Shown here: positions 38,036 to 47,310 of the stretch, piece after piece
How positions within the stretch are numbered: the stretch's first letter is position 1
Layout: every line of letters starts with the position of its first letter
Assembly (NCBI RefSeq): GCF_023757625.1
Contig: NZ_JALGBZ010000004.1
Span: 186,001-250,000 of the forward strand
Length of the DNA stretch: 64,000 nt
DNA from: Halomonas sp. S3-1-1
GTDB taxonomy: Bacteria; Pseudomonadota; Gammaproteobacteria; Pseudomonadales; Halomonadaceae
Reading direction: 5' to 3'
Notes under the pieces: model-generated
Told to the model about the DNA's origin: nothing
The model's database searches: none
Seen by the model: the letters and a program-made list of their open reading frames with translations, nothing else
Translations under genes and position numbers: made by a program

Positions 38036-38890
38036 TTAGGCGTCGTGCGCTTCGGCGGCTTCCAGAGTGTTTTCCAAAAGCGTGGCCACGGTCATCGGGC
38101 CGACACCGCCGGGCACCGGCGTGATGAAGCTTGCGCGCTCGGCGGCGGCTTCGAAATCCACGTCGCCGGCGAGCGTGCCATCGGCCTGGCGGTTAATGCC
38201 GACATCGATGACCACGGCCCCTGGCTTGATCCACTCGCCTTTGACGAGCCCGGGCTTGCCTACAGCGACCACGACCAGATCCGCGCGGCGAACGTGAGCC
38301 TCCAGGTTCTGAGTGAAGCGATGGCACACGGTCGTGGTACAGCCAGCCAGCATTAGCTCCATGGCCATCGGTCGGCCCACGATGTTGGACGCGCCGACCA
38401 CCGTGGCGTCCAGGCCGCGCACGTCGATGTCACTCTCTGATAGCAGCGTCATGATGCCCTTGGGCGTGCAGGGGCGAAGCGCGGGGGAGCGCTGTGCCAG
38501 CCGGCCCAGGTTATAGGGGTGAAAGCCGTCGACGTCCTTGTCCGGACGAATGCGTTCGAGAATAGGGCGAGCATCAAGATGCTCCGGCAGCGGCAGTTGA
38601 ACCAGAATGCCGTCGACCTGGGGGTCATTGTTCAAACGGTCGACGAGTGCTTCGAGCTCGTGCTGGGTGGTATTGGTCGAAAGCTGATGCTGAAAAGAGA
38701 GAATGCCGGCCTGGTCACAGGCGCGATGCTTATTGTTGACGTATACATGAGAGGCCGGGTCACCGCCAACGACAACCACGGCTAATCCGGGGGCGCGAGC
38801 ACCGGCCTGTAAACGAGCGGCGGTCTTCTCGGCAACGCGATGGCGGACATTAGCGGCGATGGTTTTGCCATCGATGAGTTGGGCGGTCAT
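38036..38890 (-). CDS. folD: methylenetetrahydrofolate dehydrogenase/cyclohydrolase
   Basis: FolD interconverts methylene-, methenyl- and formyl-tetrahydrofolate with NADP. From the ATG at 38890 the protein has 284 residues. The catalytic Lys is in [10 protein letters not shown] near residue 55, PLPEHLD and the [10 protein letters not shown] segment follow, and the nucleotide-binding site is [12 protein letters not shown], ending with [13 protein letters not shown]. The upstream open frame reaching to 39079 crosses the tRNA promoter and is rejected. One-carbon units from the glycine cleavage system elsewhere in the window enter this pathway. Confidence 0.96.
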   Translation of the reverse strand: MTAQLIDGKTIAANVRHRVAEKTAARLQAGARAPGLAVVVVGGDPASHVYVNNKHRACDQAGILSFQHQLSTNTTQHELEALVDRLNNDPQVDGILVQLPLPEHLDARPILERIRPDKDVDGFHPYNLGRLAQRSPALRPCTPKGIMTLLSESDIDVRGLDATVVGASNIVGRPMAMELMLAGCTTTVCHRFTQNLEAHVRRADLVVVAVGKPGLVKGEWIKPGAVVIDVGINRQADGTLAGDVDFEAAAERASFITPVPGGVGPMTVATLLENTLEAAEAHDA

Positions 38891-39018
38891 GTAGTGAGGT
38901 CCCTTAGGAGGTGATGAGCGAGTCAAAAGCCGACGTAAGGTTGAGACGCCAGCGAATGACCAATTTTCGCATGTTGGGCCTGGTAGGCAAAGCGGGCAGT
39001 GCCAAAGCCCTTTAAGTC

Positions 39019-39046
39019 TTGACTTTAAAATCAAAAATAGTAGTAT
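39019..39046 (+). promoter_or_regulatory. promoter of the tRNA cluster
   Basis: TTGACT (39019-39024), a 16-base AT-rich spacer and TAGTAT (39041-39046) precede tRNA-Pro by about 40 bases. Confidence 0.7.
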
Positions 39047-39089
39047 GTGCCTCGCTTGAGACAGGCCAAGCAGCGTCAAGGGTCGTCAT

Positions 39090-39166
39090 CGGGATGTAGC
39101 GCAGTCTGGTAGCGCGCCTGCTTTGGGAGCAGGATGTCGGGGGTTCGAATCCCTCCATCCCGACCA
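39090..39166 (+). tRNA. tRNA-Pro, anticodon TGG
   Basis: This 77-base cloverleaf has encoded CCA. The acceptor pairs CGGGATG with CATCCCG. The anticodon stem CCTGC/GCAGG encloses TTTGGGA, giving anticodon TGG at 39124-39126. It is the first gene of a cluster resembling the E. coli argX-hisR-leuT-proM set, but reordered and lacking a Leu tRNA. Confidence 0.97.
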
Positions 39167-39254
39167 CGTACCTCGCACGGAAGGTGTCAACGTGCTTTTC
39201 CAAGCGCGGGTTGTGGTCAAGTGCTCACTGGTATTTTGCTAGAGAATGCCTTGT

Positions 39255-39331
39255 GCGCCCATAGCTCAACCGGATAGAGCAACGGCCTTCTAAGCCGTAG
39301 GTTGCGGGTTCAAGTCCTGCTGGGCGTGCCA
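39255..39331 (+). tRNA. tRNA-Arg, anticodon TCT
   Basis: This 77-base cloverleaf has encoded CCA. The acceptor GCGCCCA pairs with TGGGCGT, the first pair being G-T. The anticodon stem ACGGC/GCCGT encloses CTTCTAA, giving TCT. Confidence 0.96.
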
Positions 39332-39386
39332 CGACAGTGTGGCCGCGGTGTCAGGCGCTGGCAGTACGTTTTGCTTAAGTATCAAT

Positions 39387-39462
39387 GGTGGATGTAGCTC
39401 AGTGGTAGAGCCCCGGATTGTGGCTCCGGTGGTCGTGGGTTCGATCCCCATCATCCACCCCA
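39387..39462 (+). tRNA. tRNA-His, anticodon GTG, first copy
   Basis: This tRNA has the histidine-specific extra G at position -1 (39387) paired with C73. The acceptor pairs GTGGATG with CATCCAC, and the anticodon loop TTGTGGC gives GTG. CCA is encoded. It is identical to the second copy. Confidence 0.97.
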
Positions 39463-39533
39463 TTGATGAAAGCAGGCGTTCAGTCGTAAGTGATGAAAGA
39501 GCAGTAAACAGGCAGTACCAGGTAACAGGTTGT

Positions 39534-39609
39534 GGTGGATGTAGCTCAGTGGTAGAGCCCCGGATTGTGGCTCCGGTGGTCGTGGGTTCGATCCCCATCA
39601 TCCACCCCA
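39534..39609 (+). tRNA. tRNA-His, anticodon GTG, second copy
   Basis: Its 76 bases are identical to the copy at 39387-39462, including G-1 and CCA, while the flanks differ. Two identical adjacent copies indicate a gene duplication kept identical by selection or recombination. Confidence 0.97.
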
Positions 39610-39952
39610 GTAACCTTTTTCCTTTCCCTCCGATATTCAGCATTCTTCCGTAATATATTCATTCTCTACTTCGAGCGCTTTTGCCTTGAAGATTTTTGCG
39701 TTTCTTTCATACCGCTTCAAGAGTTTATTTCTACCGAATGCGGTAGTTTTGCTGCGAAGCGTATTTTCCTGTTTAATAAAATCTAACGATATTTTCCACT
39801 GCTGAGCGCTATAAAGCGTTATTTTAATCCAATCTAAGCCAGCAAAACGGTCGATTCCACTGTGCATTGCGCCTGCCAGAGGTGGTAATTTTATCCTTAT
39901 TCGGGATATTCAGTTTTATAACCACAAGTGACGATAGGGCAGGAGAGCGTTG
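39610..39952. other. AT-rich region downstream of the tRNA cluster
   Basis: These 343 bases are clearly more AT-rich than their neighbours. No integrase gene, no repeat of the tRNA 3' end and no clear terminator were seen. One reading frame on the minus strand (39637-39867) is listed separately with low confidence. AT-rich DNA beside tRNA genes is often a scar of past insertions and a likely target of the MvaT-like protein. Confidence 0.5.
39637..39867 (-). CDS. possible small protein, doubtful
   Basis: This is a 76-residue frame (starting MHSGIDRFAGLDWIKITLYS and ending EYITEEC), rich in Lys, Ile and aromatic residues. Its composition is unlike the genome's usual proteins but plausible for a transferred gene. 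Only a weak GGCAGG precedes the ATG. I recognise no family. It may simply be a chance frame in AT-rich DNA. Confidence 0.2.
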   Translation of the reverse strand: MHSGIDRFAGLDWIKITLYSAQQWKISLDFIKQENTLRSKTTAFGRNKLLKRYERNAKIFKAKALEVENEYITEEC

Positions 39953-41209
39953 ATGGAAGAGTCGATGGCCAGGCGGCAGGTAGCGGTACTCGGGGCAGGG
40001 ATGGTGGGCGTTAGCGTCGCGTGGCATCTTCAAAAGCGCGGTTTCGACGTGACGCTGATCGACCGGCAAGCGCCCGGGCGCGAAACTTCCTATGGCAACG
40101 CCGGTATCATTCAGCGCGAAGCCGTTCGCCCCTATGCGTTTCCTCGCGACATGAAAACGATTTTAAGCGTGCTGCCCAACAAACGCGTCGACATTCGCTA
40201 CCGCACCGGGGGTATGCTCAACGCCTTTTCCCCCCTTCTTAGCTATTGGCAAAACTCTTCCAGCGCGCGGTATCAAAAAATTGTGCCCGAGTACGCTTCA
40301 CTCATCGGGCTTTGCCTGGAGGCGCACGGCCAGATGATCGAAGCGGCTGGCGCCGAGCATCTGGTGCGCCGAGACGGTTGGCTCGAGATCTATCGTACTC
40401 AGAAAAAACTCGACAAGCGCGTGATTGAGGCAAGGGAGGCGCTCAAGCGCTATGGCGTTCGCTTTGAGGTGCTGGATCGCGCCGCGCTCATCGAAAAGGA
40501 GCCGGATCTGAGTGAGGAGATCATTGGCGCCATCCACTGGCTCGACCCTTGGACGGTCGCCGACCCCGGGGCGCTGGTGGCCGCCTACGCCAATTCGTTC
40601 GCCCAACAAGGCGGTACACTTCTCCAGGCCGATATCGAGGATGTGGTGCCTCAGGGAGAAGGTTACCGGGTAAAGACCGATCAGCATGAGCTTGTAGTCG
40701 ACGATGTGGTCATGGCGCTTGGCCCTTGGGCAGGCCAGTGGGCATCGACGCTTGGCTATCGCATTCCCACGTTCGTCAAGCGGGGCTATCACATGCACTA
40801 CGCGACACAAGCGCCGGCAAAGCTCAACTACTGGCTGATGGATGCCGAGGTCGGGTATCTGCTGGCGCCCATGGACGCCGGGGTGCGCCTGACCACCGGC
40901 GCCGAGCTTGACCGGCTGGAGTCACCGGCAGACGAACATCAGCTCGAGGCGGCAGAAAAGGTCGCTCGCGGCGTGTTCCCGCTCGCCGAGCGCAAGGAGC
41001 CAACCGCCTGGAAGGGCGCACGGCCGTGTCTTCCGGACATGAAACCGATCATCGGCCCGGCGCCTCGCCACCAGGGGCTATGGTTCGCTTTCGGTCATGG
41101 CCACCAGGGCTTTACTCTGGGGCCAGCGACGGGCGGGCTAATGGCAGATATGATGGAGGGCAAGCCTACCGCCATCGATATGGCGCCGTTTCGCGCCGAC
41201 CGGTTCTAA
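39953..41209 (+). CDS. FAD-dependent D-amino-acid dehydrogenase-like oxidoreductase
   Basis: This 418-residue DAO-superfamily flavoprotein has an N-terminal dinucleotide-binding motif VAVLGAGMVGVSVAWHL. It has the family segment TSYGNAGIIQREAV near residue 45 and a C-terminal FAD-binding RPCLPDMKPIIGPAP with FGHGHQGFTLGPATG, the DadA-type ending. The family oxidises D-amino acids, passing electrons to quinone. The substrate cannot be told. AGGAG lies 7 bases before the ATG at 39953, and a TTG one codon earlier is less likely. A terminator follows at 41257. Confidence 0.85.
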   Translation: MEESMARRQVAVLGAGMVGVSVAWHLQKRGFDVTLIDRQAPGRETSYGNAGIIQREAVRPYAFPRDMKTILSVLPNKRVDIRYRTGGMLNAFSPLLSYWQNSSSARYQKIVPEYASLIGLCLEAHGQMIEAAGAEHLVRRDGWLEIYRTQKKLDKRVIEAREALKRYGVRFEVLDRAALIEKEPDLSEEIIGAIHWLDPWTVADPGALVAAYANSFAQQGGTLLQADIEDVVPQGEGYRVKTDQHELVVDDVVMALGPWAGQWASTLGYRIPTFVKRGYHMHYATQAPAKLNYWLMDAEVGYLLAPMDAGVRLTTGAELDRLESPADEHQLEAAEKVARGVFPLAERKEPTAWKGARPCLPDMKPIIGPAPRHQGLWFAFGHGHQGFTLGPATGGLMADMMEGKPTAIDMAPFRADRF

Positions 41210-41256
41210 TGAAACGGTTTTGATAAAGCGATTGTAACGAATGAATTAGTAAAAAT

Positions 41257-41278
41257 GCCGCTTTGCTGGCGGCTTTTT
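41257..41278 (+). terminator. terminator of the FAD oxidoreductase gene
   Basis: GCCGC (41257-41261) pairs with GCGGC (41269-41273) around a 7-base loop and is followed by TTTTT. Confidence 0.8.
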
Positions 41279-41329
41279 CTAGTACTTGCTATGCTTGACG
41301 GCATTACGGTTTTAATGTGAGGTGAGATA

Positions 41330-41539
41330 ATGGATATCGCAGCGAGCAACGCCGTTAGTCAGGCGCTTTATATGAATCAGGCGCAGACCGCTGAACAAGC
41401 CCAAATGCAGCTTTTTCGTCAGGCACTCGACATGCAGGCTCAGCAGGTGACCGAAGTGTTGGCCAGTGCCAACATGACGGCGCAGCCGGATTTGGCAACC
41501 GAAGGCACACTGGGAACGCAGGTCAACACCTACGCTTGA
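41330..41539 (+). CDS. YjfB-like putative motility protein
   Basis: This small helical protein of 69 residues starts MDIAASNAVSQALYMNQAQT and is rich in Ala, Gln and Met, with no membrane segment. The pattern MDIA...(A/S)..., followed by LFRQALDMQAQQVTEVL, matches the small YjfB family annotated as a putative motility protein. Its real function is unknown. TGAGGTGAG lies before the ATG. It is a single gene bracketed by terminators at 41257 and 41577, so it has its own promoter. Confidence 0.7.
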   Translation: MDIAASNAVSQALYMNQAQTAEQAQMQLFRQALDMQAQQVTEVLASANMTAQPDLATEGTLGTQVNTYA

Positions 41540-41576
41540 TCGAACAACACCAGTTCAGTCTTGACTACGTAAGATA

Positions 41577-41602
41577 AGAGTCGCTATCCGCGGCTCTTTT
41601 TT
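41577..41602 (+). terminator. terminator of the YjfB-like gene
   Basis: AGAGTCGC (41577-41584) pairs with GCGGCTCT (41590-41597), one G-T pair, followed by TTTTT. Confidence 0.88.
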
Positions 41603-41659
41603 ATGCGCCTGCGAAGACATTCGGCAGCACGCTTGAAAGGGCGTGGCACCGTTTGGTCC

Positions 41660-41669
41660 GTAACGTTAC
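41660..41669. promoter_or_regulatory. palindrome upstream of prfC
   Basis: GTAACGTTAC is a perfect 10-base palindrome about 110 bases before prfC. It could be a regulator site; no known consensus is assigned. Confidence 0.3.
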
Positions 41670-41778
41670 AATTCGCCCCAATCCTACTCACTCAGCTCGC
41701 TCAGTCGTTTTTCTCGAACAAATGTCTTGAATACACGTCTTGAGCACATGGCTGAGTACCTATTTTTATTGAGGCACG

Positions 41779-43368
41779 ATGAAAGAGACGCAGTTGGCCC
41801 GTGAAGCGGAGCTTAGACGCACCTTCGCTATCATATCGCACCCGGATGCGGGTAAGACCACCATTACCGAGAAGATGCTGCTGTTTGGAAACGCCATTCA
41901 GATGGCGGGCTCGGTCAAGAGCAAGCGCAACGACCGCCACGCGACATCCGACTGGATGAAGATGGAGCAGGAGCGCGGGATCTCGGTGACCACCTCAGTG
42001 ATGCAGTTCCCCTATGGCGGGCGTATCGTCAATCTGCTTGACACCCCTGGTCACGAGGACTTCTCGGAAGACACCTACCGCACGCTGACCGCGGTCGACT
42101 CCGCTCTGATGGTGATTGATGGCGCCAAGGGCGTAGAGGATCGCACCATCAAACTGATGGAAGTCTGCCGGCTGCGCACCACGCCGATTCTTACGTTCAT
42201 CAACAAGATGGACCGCGATATTCGCGACCCGATCGAGGTGATGGACGAGGTCGAGACGGTCCTCAACATTCAGTGCGCGCCGATGACCTGGCCGATCGGC
42301 ATGGGGCGTCACTTCAAGGGGGTCTACCACCTCTACAACGATGTGATTCACCTTTACACCCAGGGCCAGGGCAACCGCATCTCCGAAGACAAGCGTATCG
42401 AAGGGCTCGATAGCCCGGAAGTCGACACGCTGCTTGGTGAAGAGCAGGCCGAAGAGCTTCGCATGGAGATCGAGCTGGTGCGCGGCGCCTCCCACGCCTT
42501 CGATCTCGAGGCCTATCGGCGCGGCGAGCTGACGCCGGTCTACTTCGGGACCGCCATGGGCAACTTCGGCGTGCGCGAAATGCTCGACGGCTTCGTCGAG
42601 TACGCCCCGGCACCCCAGCCGCGGGAAACCGACGCCCGGGAAGTGGCCGCCAGTGACGAACGCTTTACCGGTTTCGTGTTCAAGATCCAGGCGAACATGG
42701 ACCCGAATCACCGCGACCGCATCGCCTTTTTACGCGTGTGCTCCGGCAAGTACGAGAAGAACATGAAGATGCGCCATGTACGCATTGGCAAGGATGTCAA
42801 GATTGCTGACGCCCTGACCTTCATGGCCTCGGACCGCTCTCAGGTGGAGGAAGCCTGGCCTGGCGATATCATCGGCCTGCACAACCACGGCACGGTACAG
42901 ATTGGCGATACTTTCACCGTGGGCGAGGACATGCGTTTCACCGGTATCCCGCACTTCGCGCCTGAGCTCTTCAAGCGCGTGCGCCTGAAAGATCCGCTGA
43001 GAATGAAAGCGCTGCAAAAAGGCCTGCAGCAGCTCTCGGAAGAGGGCGCCACCCAGGTCTTCATGCCGATGGATAATAACGACCTGATTCTCGGCGCGGT
43101 AGGAACGCTGCAGTTCGACGTCGTCGCGCATCGACTAAAGGAGGAGTACAAGGTCGACTGCATTTATGAAGGCGTGAACGTGCAGACCGCCCGCTGGATA
43201 TACTGCGACGATGCCAAAATGCTCGAGGAATTCAAGCGCAAGGCGAGCGCGAACCTCGCCATCGACGGCGGCGGCTATCTCACCTATATCGCCCCGACCC
43301 GGGTCAATCTGCAGATGACCCAGGAGCGCTGGCCGGACATTCGCTTCCAGCCTACCCGCGAGCACTGA
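41779..43368 (+). CDS. prfC: peptide chain release factor 3
   Basis: RF3 is the GTPase that removes RF1 and RF2 from the ribosome after peptide release. The 529-residue protein has G1 SHPDAGKTT, the switch segment [14 protein letters not shown]3 DTPGHEDF and G4 NKMD, followed by the RF3-specific domains II and III, at the usual length. GAGG precedes the ATG by 5 bases. It is followed by an unusually long symmetrical terminator. Confidence 0.97.
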   Translation: MKETQLAREAELRRTFAIISHPDAGKTTITEKMLLFGNAIQMAGSVKSKRNDRHATSDWMKMEQERGISVTTSVMQFPYGGRIVNLLDTPGHEDFSEDTYRTLTAVDSALMVIDGAKGVEDRTIKLMEVCRLRTTPILTFINKMDRDIRDPIEVMDEVETVLNIQCAPMTWPIGMGRHFKGVYHLYNDVIHLYTQGQGNRISEDKRIEGLDSPEVDTLLGEEQAEELRMEIELVRGASHAFDLEAYRRGELTPVYFGTAMGNFGVREMLDGFVEYAPAPQPRETDAREVAASDERFTGFVFKIQANMDPNHRDRIAFLRVCSGKYEKNMKMRHVRIGKDVKIADALTFMASDRSQVEEAWPGDIIGLHNHGTVQIGDTFTVGEDMRFTGIPHFAPELFKRVRLKDPLRMKALQKGLQQLSEEGATQVFMPMDNNDLILGAVGTLQFDVVAHRLKEEYKVDCIYEGVNVQTARWIYCDDAKMLEEFKRKASANLAIDGGGYLTYIAPTRVNLQMTQERWPDIRFQPTREH

Positions 43369-43410
43369 GCCTTATTGCCGCCTTTCTAAGCCGCGAGCTT
43401 ACATAGAGCG

Positions 43411-43460
43411 GCATCAAAAACGGCCCTGCGGACTGACGTTCGCAGGGCCGTTTTTGATGC
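43411..43460. terminator. long symmetrical terminator between prfC and ygfZ
   Basis: A perfect 20-bp stem (GCATCAAAAACGGCCCTGCG and its complement) has a 10-base loop. A and T runs on both sides make it a bidirectional terminator between convergent genes. Confidence 0.95.
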
Positions 43461-43467
43461 CGGCTCG

Positions 43468-44421
43468 TTACGTGGCCATCAGGCTCGCCGAGAGCTGCTC
43501 CGGGTCCAGGCGCTCGACGGCGTAGGGCAGTGACTCGAGCGTCACGGGCTGGTTGTTGAGATAAAGCGGCAGCGGCTCATCGATGGCTTTGGTTGCCACC
43601 ACCGCCAGCAGCTCGACGTACCCCTGATCACCAAAGGCACTGCTGACCACCTCGCCCAGGCTTTTGCCTTCGTCACTGACCAGCGTTTCAGTCGCGGCGG
43701 GCAGTGCATCGGCATTTAAGCTCGCGCGCACCAGGCGCTTTTTGACCTGGCCACGAAAGTGCGCCCGCGCCACGACTTCCTGGCCGGTGTAGCACCCTTT
43801 CTTGAAGCTGATGCCACCCAGCGCCTCCCAGTTGATCATCTGCGGCAGAAAATGATCTTCCTGAGCTTCGTCAAGCCAGGCGATGCCGCTTCGAATGTCC
43901 GCGAGCCGCCAGGCGTTTTCGAGCGCCGCATCCGCGCCCGGCACGTCTTCCTCAATACAGAAGAGGTAGCGCTCTTCAAACGGCAGGCGCAAAACGGAAG
44001 CCTTTTCGTCGCCAGTGTGCAGGTAGCCGCTTTTAGGGAGCTCGAGCCCCAGCGCCTCGGCGCGTTTAACGCCCTGATCAGCTCCAGCGCCCACGAGAGC
44101 GATATTGGTATTGACACTGAGCTCGGCGCGGTAGAACACCGCAAACTTTTTAAGGTGGGTCGCGAGCTTCTCCGCTAGCGTGGCGCTGACCAGCAAACGA
44201 TAGTGGTGCTCGGCAACGCGAAAGAGCTGACCGTTGGCGATGATGCGCCCCTTGGGCGTGCAGAAGCAGGTGAGCGGAGCGAAAGCGCCATTGGCCAGAC
44301 TCACCTGGGCGCTGGTCTGGCCCTGAAGGAATTTCTCGGCGTTCTCGCCCTTGATGTCCAGTACCGATAGGTGATCCAGGCGCACTTCACCATTAAAAGT
44401 GGGGGACTGTTCGGTTGCCAT
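43468..44421 (-). CDS. ygfZ: folate-binding YgfZ family protein
   Basis: YgfZ is a GcvT-related protein that binds tetrahydrofolate and helps maintain certain iron-sulphur enzymes such as MiaB. The 317-residue protein has the diagnostic motif KKGCYTGQEVVARAHFRG with the conserved Cys near residue 205. The N-terminal half has LSVLDIKGENAEKFLQGQ and the FCTPKGRI strand. GGAG precedes the ATG. It lacks the C-terminal extension of true GcvT, which is encoded separately at 25850. Confidence 0.93.
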   Translation of the reverse strand: MATEQSPTFNGEVRLDHLSVLDIKGENAEKFLQGQTSAQVSLANGAFAPLTCFCTPKGRIIANGQLFRVAEHHYRLLVSATLAEKLATHLKKFAVFYRAELSVNTNIALVGAGADQGVKRAEALGLELPKSGYLHTGDEKASVLRLPFEERYLFCIEEDVPGADAALENAWRLADIRSGIAWLDEAQEDHFLPQMINWEALGGISFKKGCYTGQEVVARAHFRGQVKKRLVRASLNADALPAATETLVSDEGKSLGEVVSSAFGDQGYVELLAVVATKAIDEPLPLYLNNQPVTLESLPYAVERLDPEQLSASLMAT

Positions 44422-44631
44422 ACATGCTCCACGGCAAATAGATTGAGAATGCGTCTAGCCTAACACTACTCAACGCAGGTGCGGGCGCCAGGTTGTAATT
44501 GCAAGGCGTCCCCACCGTGCTAGACTTCTCGGTCTGTATCAGTTTTGCATAGGTTCTGCTGTCCAATGTTTTGCAGCGAGCCTTTGCACGAGTTCACCGG
44601 CGCAGGCGCCGGCTCAAGTAAAGGACGTGTC

Positions 44632-44829
44632 ATGGCTAATCAATCGCTGAGCTTCAAGGGTGTACAAAACGCCGATCAGGTCAACCGAATCACCACCGCG
44701 CTCATGATGCTCGACGGCGTGGAGAGTGCAGAGGTCGGCCGCCACGGCGCGGAAGTCGAAGGGCGGGCGAGCCACCAAACGCTCGTCAAGGCAGTAAAGG
44801 ATCTCAAGCTGGGCGTCGAGGTCAAATGA
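44632..44829 (+). CDS. small HMA-like (ferredoxin-fold) protein without metal cysteines
   Basis: This 65-residue protein from the ATG at 44632 (AAAGGA 7 bases upstream) has the beta-alpha-beta-beta-alpha-beta pattern of heavy-metal-associated domains (LSFKGVQNADQVNRITTALM, then LDGVESAEVGRHGAEVEG). The CxxC metal site is replaced by Gln-Asn-Ala-Asp. It therefore probably does not bind copper that way. The start overlaps nothing, but its stop overlaps the OsmC start (ATGATG), so the two are co-translated. A role with the OsmC protein is inferred from that coupling. An upstream frame extension to 44545 lacks a start site. Confidence 0.75.
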   Translation: MANQSLSFKGVQNADQVNRITTALMMLDGVESAEVGRHGAEVEGRASHQTLVKAVKDLKLGVEVK

Positions 44830-45260
44830 TGCATACCCCCATCACGCTGATCAGCGAACGCAACCGGACGTTTCGCCACCGCATCGAGGTCGAAAGCGTC
44901 GAGGCGCTTTATGCTGATGCGCCCAAAGTGCTGGGTGGCGAGGGTCAGGACCCGGACCCCCACGACTACTTCGATATGGCGCTGGGTAGCTGCAAGGCGA
45001 TCACCGTACAGATGTACGCCAAGCGCAAGGAGTGGCCGCTCGAAGGTATCACCGTGACCATCGCGCGTGACGACAGCAAGGAGCGGGAAGGCGAGTACGG
45101 GTTGGACGTACGTCTCGACTTTCACGGTCCGCTGGACGACGCGATGAAGCATAAGCTTTTGGACATCAGCAGCCGTTGCCCCGTACAGCGCTTGATGACC
45201 GAAGCCACGGTCACCATCGAGACCCGGCTTGCGAGTGCGACTGAAGCCTCGAGCCAATAG
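44826..45260 (+). CDS. OsmC-family peroxiredoxin-like protein
   Basis: This 144-residue OsmC/Ohr-superfamily protein acts on organic hydroperoxides or related thiols. The two catalytic-type cysteines are in [17 protein letters not shown] (about residue 58) and [10 protein letters not shown] (about residue 118). Spacing and sequence (YhfA-like) put it in the OsmC rather than the Ohr group. The start overlaps the preceding HMA-like gene by 4 bases, with a second ATG immediately after. uvrB follows 23 bases later on the same strand. Confidence 0.88.
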   Translation: MMHTPITLISERNRTFRHRIEVESVEALYADAPKVLGGEGQDPDPHDYFDMALGSCKAITVQMYAKRKEWPLEGITVTIARDDSKEREGEYGLDVRLDFHGPLDDAMKHKLLDISSRCPVQRLMTEATVTIETRLASATEASSQ

Positions 45261-45283
45261 CCCTTTTAAGAACTGGAGTAGTG

Positions 45284-47308
45284 ATGAGCAAAGCGTTCCG
45301 GCTAACGTCGAAATTTCAGCCTGCGGGCGATCAGCCCAATGCCATTAAGGGCCTGATCAGCGGGCTCGAGTCGGGGCTTGCCCATCAGACGCTATTGGGC
45401 GTGACCGGCTCGGGCAAGACCTTCACCATGGCCAATATCGTGCAGGAGCTTCAGCGCCCAACCATCGTCATGGCGCCGAACAAGACCCTGGCCGCCCAGC
45501 TCTACGGCGAATTCAAGGCGTTTTTCCCGGACAACGCGGTGGAGTATTTCGTCTCCTATTACGACTACTACCAGCCCGAAGCCTACGTCCCATCGTCGGA
45601 CACCTTCATCGAGAAAGACGCCTCGATCAACGACCACATCGAGCAAATGCGTCTGTCGGCGACCAAGGCGCTTTTAGAGCGCCGCGACGCGCTGATCGTG
45701 GTGTCGGTGTCGGCGATTTACGGCCTGGGCGACCCGGATCAGTACCTTAAGATGCGCCTGCACTTCACCCGCGGTGAGCTGATCGATCAGCGCGCGTTCC
45801 TGCGCCGGCTCGCGGAGCTTCAGTACACGCGCAACGACATGGATTTTCGCCGTGGCACCTACCGCGTACGCGGCGACGTCATCGACATCTTTCCCGCGGA
45901 TTCCGACGAGGAGGCGGTGCGGGTCGAGCTGTTCGACGACGAGATCGACTCCATTCGCCTGTTCGACCCGCTCACCGGCGACGTGCGCGGCCAGGTGCCG
46001 CGCATGACCATCTATCCGAAATCTCACTATGTGACGCCGCGCGAGACGATCCTCGAGGCGATCGAGTCGATCAAGGGCGAGCTTAAGGAGCGCCTGGAGT
46101 GGCTTCGAAAGCACGAACGGCTGGTGGAAGCACAGCGTCTCGAGCAGCGCACGCTCTACGATATCGAAATGATGCTGGAGCTTGGCTACTGTAACGGCAT
46201 CGAAAACTACTCTCGCTACCTTTCCGGGCGCGATCCGGGCCACGCGCCGCCGACGTTCTTCGACTACCTGCCCGACGATGCTCTGCTGTTCATCGATGAA
46301 TCCCACGTAAGCGTTCCGCAGGTGGGCGGTATGTACAAGGGTGACCGCTCGCGCAAGGAAACCCTGGTTGAGTATGGCTTCCGGCTGCCCTCGGCGCTGG
46401 ATAACCGCCCGATGAAATTCGAGGAGTGGGAGTCGATCTCTCCACAGACAATCTTCGTCTCGGCAACGCCGGGTAAGTACGAAGCCGAGCACGCCGGGCA
46501 GGTCGTCGAGCAGGTGGTGCGGCCTACAGGGCTATTGGACCCGGAAATCGAGGTGCGCCCGGCCAGTACTCAGGTCGATGATCTACTGTCTGAAGTGCAC
46601 AAGCGTACCGCGGTCGGCGAGCGTGTACTCGTCACCACGCTGACCAAGCGTATGGCAGAGGATCTGACCGAATATCTCGATGATCACGATGTGCGCGTGC
46701 GCTACCTGCACTCGGATATCGACACCGTCGAGCGCGTCGAGATCATCCGCGATCTTCGTTTGGGCAAGTTCGACGTGCTGGTGGGTATCAACCTGTTGCG
46801 CGAAGGCCTGGATATTCCAGAAGTATCGCTGGTGGCCATTCTCGATGCGGACAAGGAGGGCTTTCTGCGCGCCGAGCGCTCGCTCATCCAGACCATCGGG
46901 CGCGCCGCGCGAAACGCCCACGGCAAGGCGATTCTCTACGGTGATCGCATCACCGATTCGATGCGCAAAGCCATGGATGAAACCGAGCGGCGCCGCACCA
47001 AGCAAATGGCGCATAACGAAGAGCACGGTATTACGCCGACCACCGTCACGCGTTCGGTCGCCGATATTCTCGAAGCGGCCCAAGCTCCCGGGGCGAAGAA
47101 AACCAACGGTCGCCGCGGGGCGGATCGCAAGAAAAGCGCCGCGCCGGATTACGATATTGCCAACATGGGCCAGCACGAGCTGGGTGAGGCGATCGGAAAG
47201 CTCGAAGACGCCATGTTCGAGGCGGCCCAGAACCTGGAGTTCGAGGAAGCGGCGCGCCTTCGCGACCAGCTCAACCAAATGAAAGAGAAACAGCTGGTAC
47301 TGGGGTAA
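45284..47308 (+). CDS. uvrB: UvrABC system protein B
   Basis: UvrB is the damage-verifying helicase of nucleotide excision repair. From the ATG at 45284 (GGAG 5 bases upstream) it has 674 residues. It has the P-loop [13 protein letters not shown], the beta-hairpin region [26 protein letters not shown], helicase motif II (LLFIDESHV), motif VI (QTIGRAARN) and the C-terminal UvrC-binding UVR motif ([24 protein letters not shown]). No LexA-like box was seen upstream. Confidence 0.97.
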   Translation: MSKAFRLTSKFQPAGDQPNAIKGLISGLESGLAHQTLLGVTGSGKTFTMANIVQELQRPTIVMAPNKTLAAQLYGEFKAFFPDNAVEYFVSYYDYYQPEAYVPSSDTFIEKDASINDHIEQMRLSATKALLERRDALIVVSVSAIYGLGDPDQYLKMRLHFTRGELIDQRAFLRRLAELQYTRNDMDFRRGTYRVRGDVIDIFPADSDEEAVRVELFDDEIDSIRLFDPLTGDVRGQVPRMTIYPKSHYVTPRETILEAIESIKGELKERLEWLRKHERLVEAQRLEQRTLYDIEMMLELGYCNGIENYSRYLSGRDPGHAPPTFFDYLPDDALLFIDESHVSVPQVGGMYKGDRSRKETLVEYGFRLPSALDNRPMKFEEWESISPQTIFVSATPGKYEAEHAGQVVEQVVRPTGLLDPEIEVRPASTQVDDLLSEVHKRTAVGERVLVTTLTKRMAEDLTEYLDDHDVRVRYLHSDIDTVERVEIIRDLRLGKFDVLVGINLLREGLDIPEVSLVAILDADKEGFLRAERSLIQTIGRAARNAHGKAILYGDRITDSMRKAMDETERRRTKQMAHNEEHGITPTTVTRSVADILEAAQAPGAKKTNGRRGADRKKSAAPDYDIANMGQHELGEAIGKLEDAMFEAAQNLEFEEAARLRDQLNQMKEKQLVLG

Positions 47309-47310
47309 AC

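Noticed and set aside
41230-44500. Ter-like sites (TTGTAAC at 41233 and near 44492; also 7333) for the Tus-like protein
   Set aside because: Only 6-8 bases match the E. coli Ter core and the rest does not. Such short matches are expected by chance.
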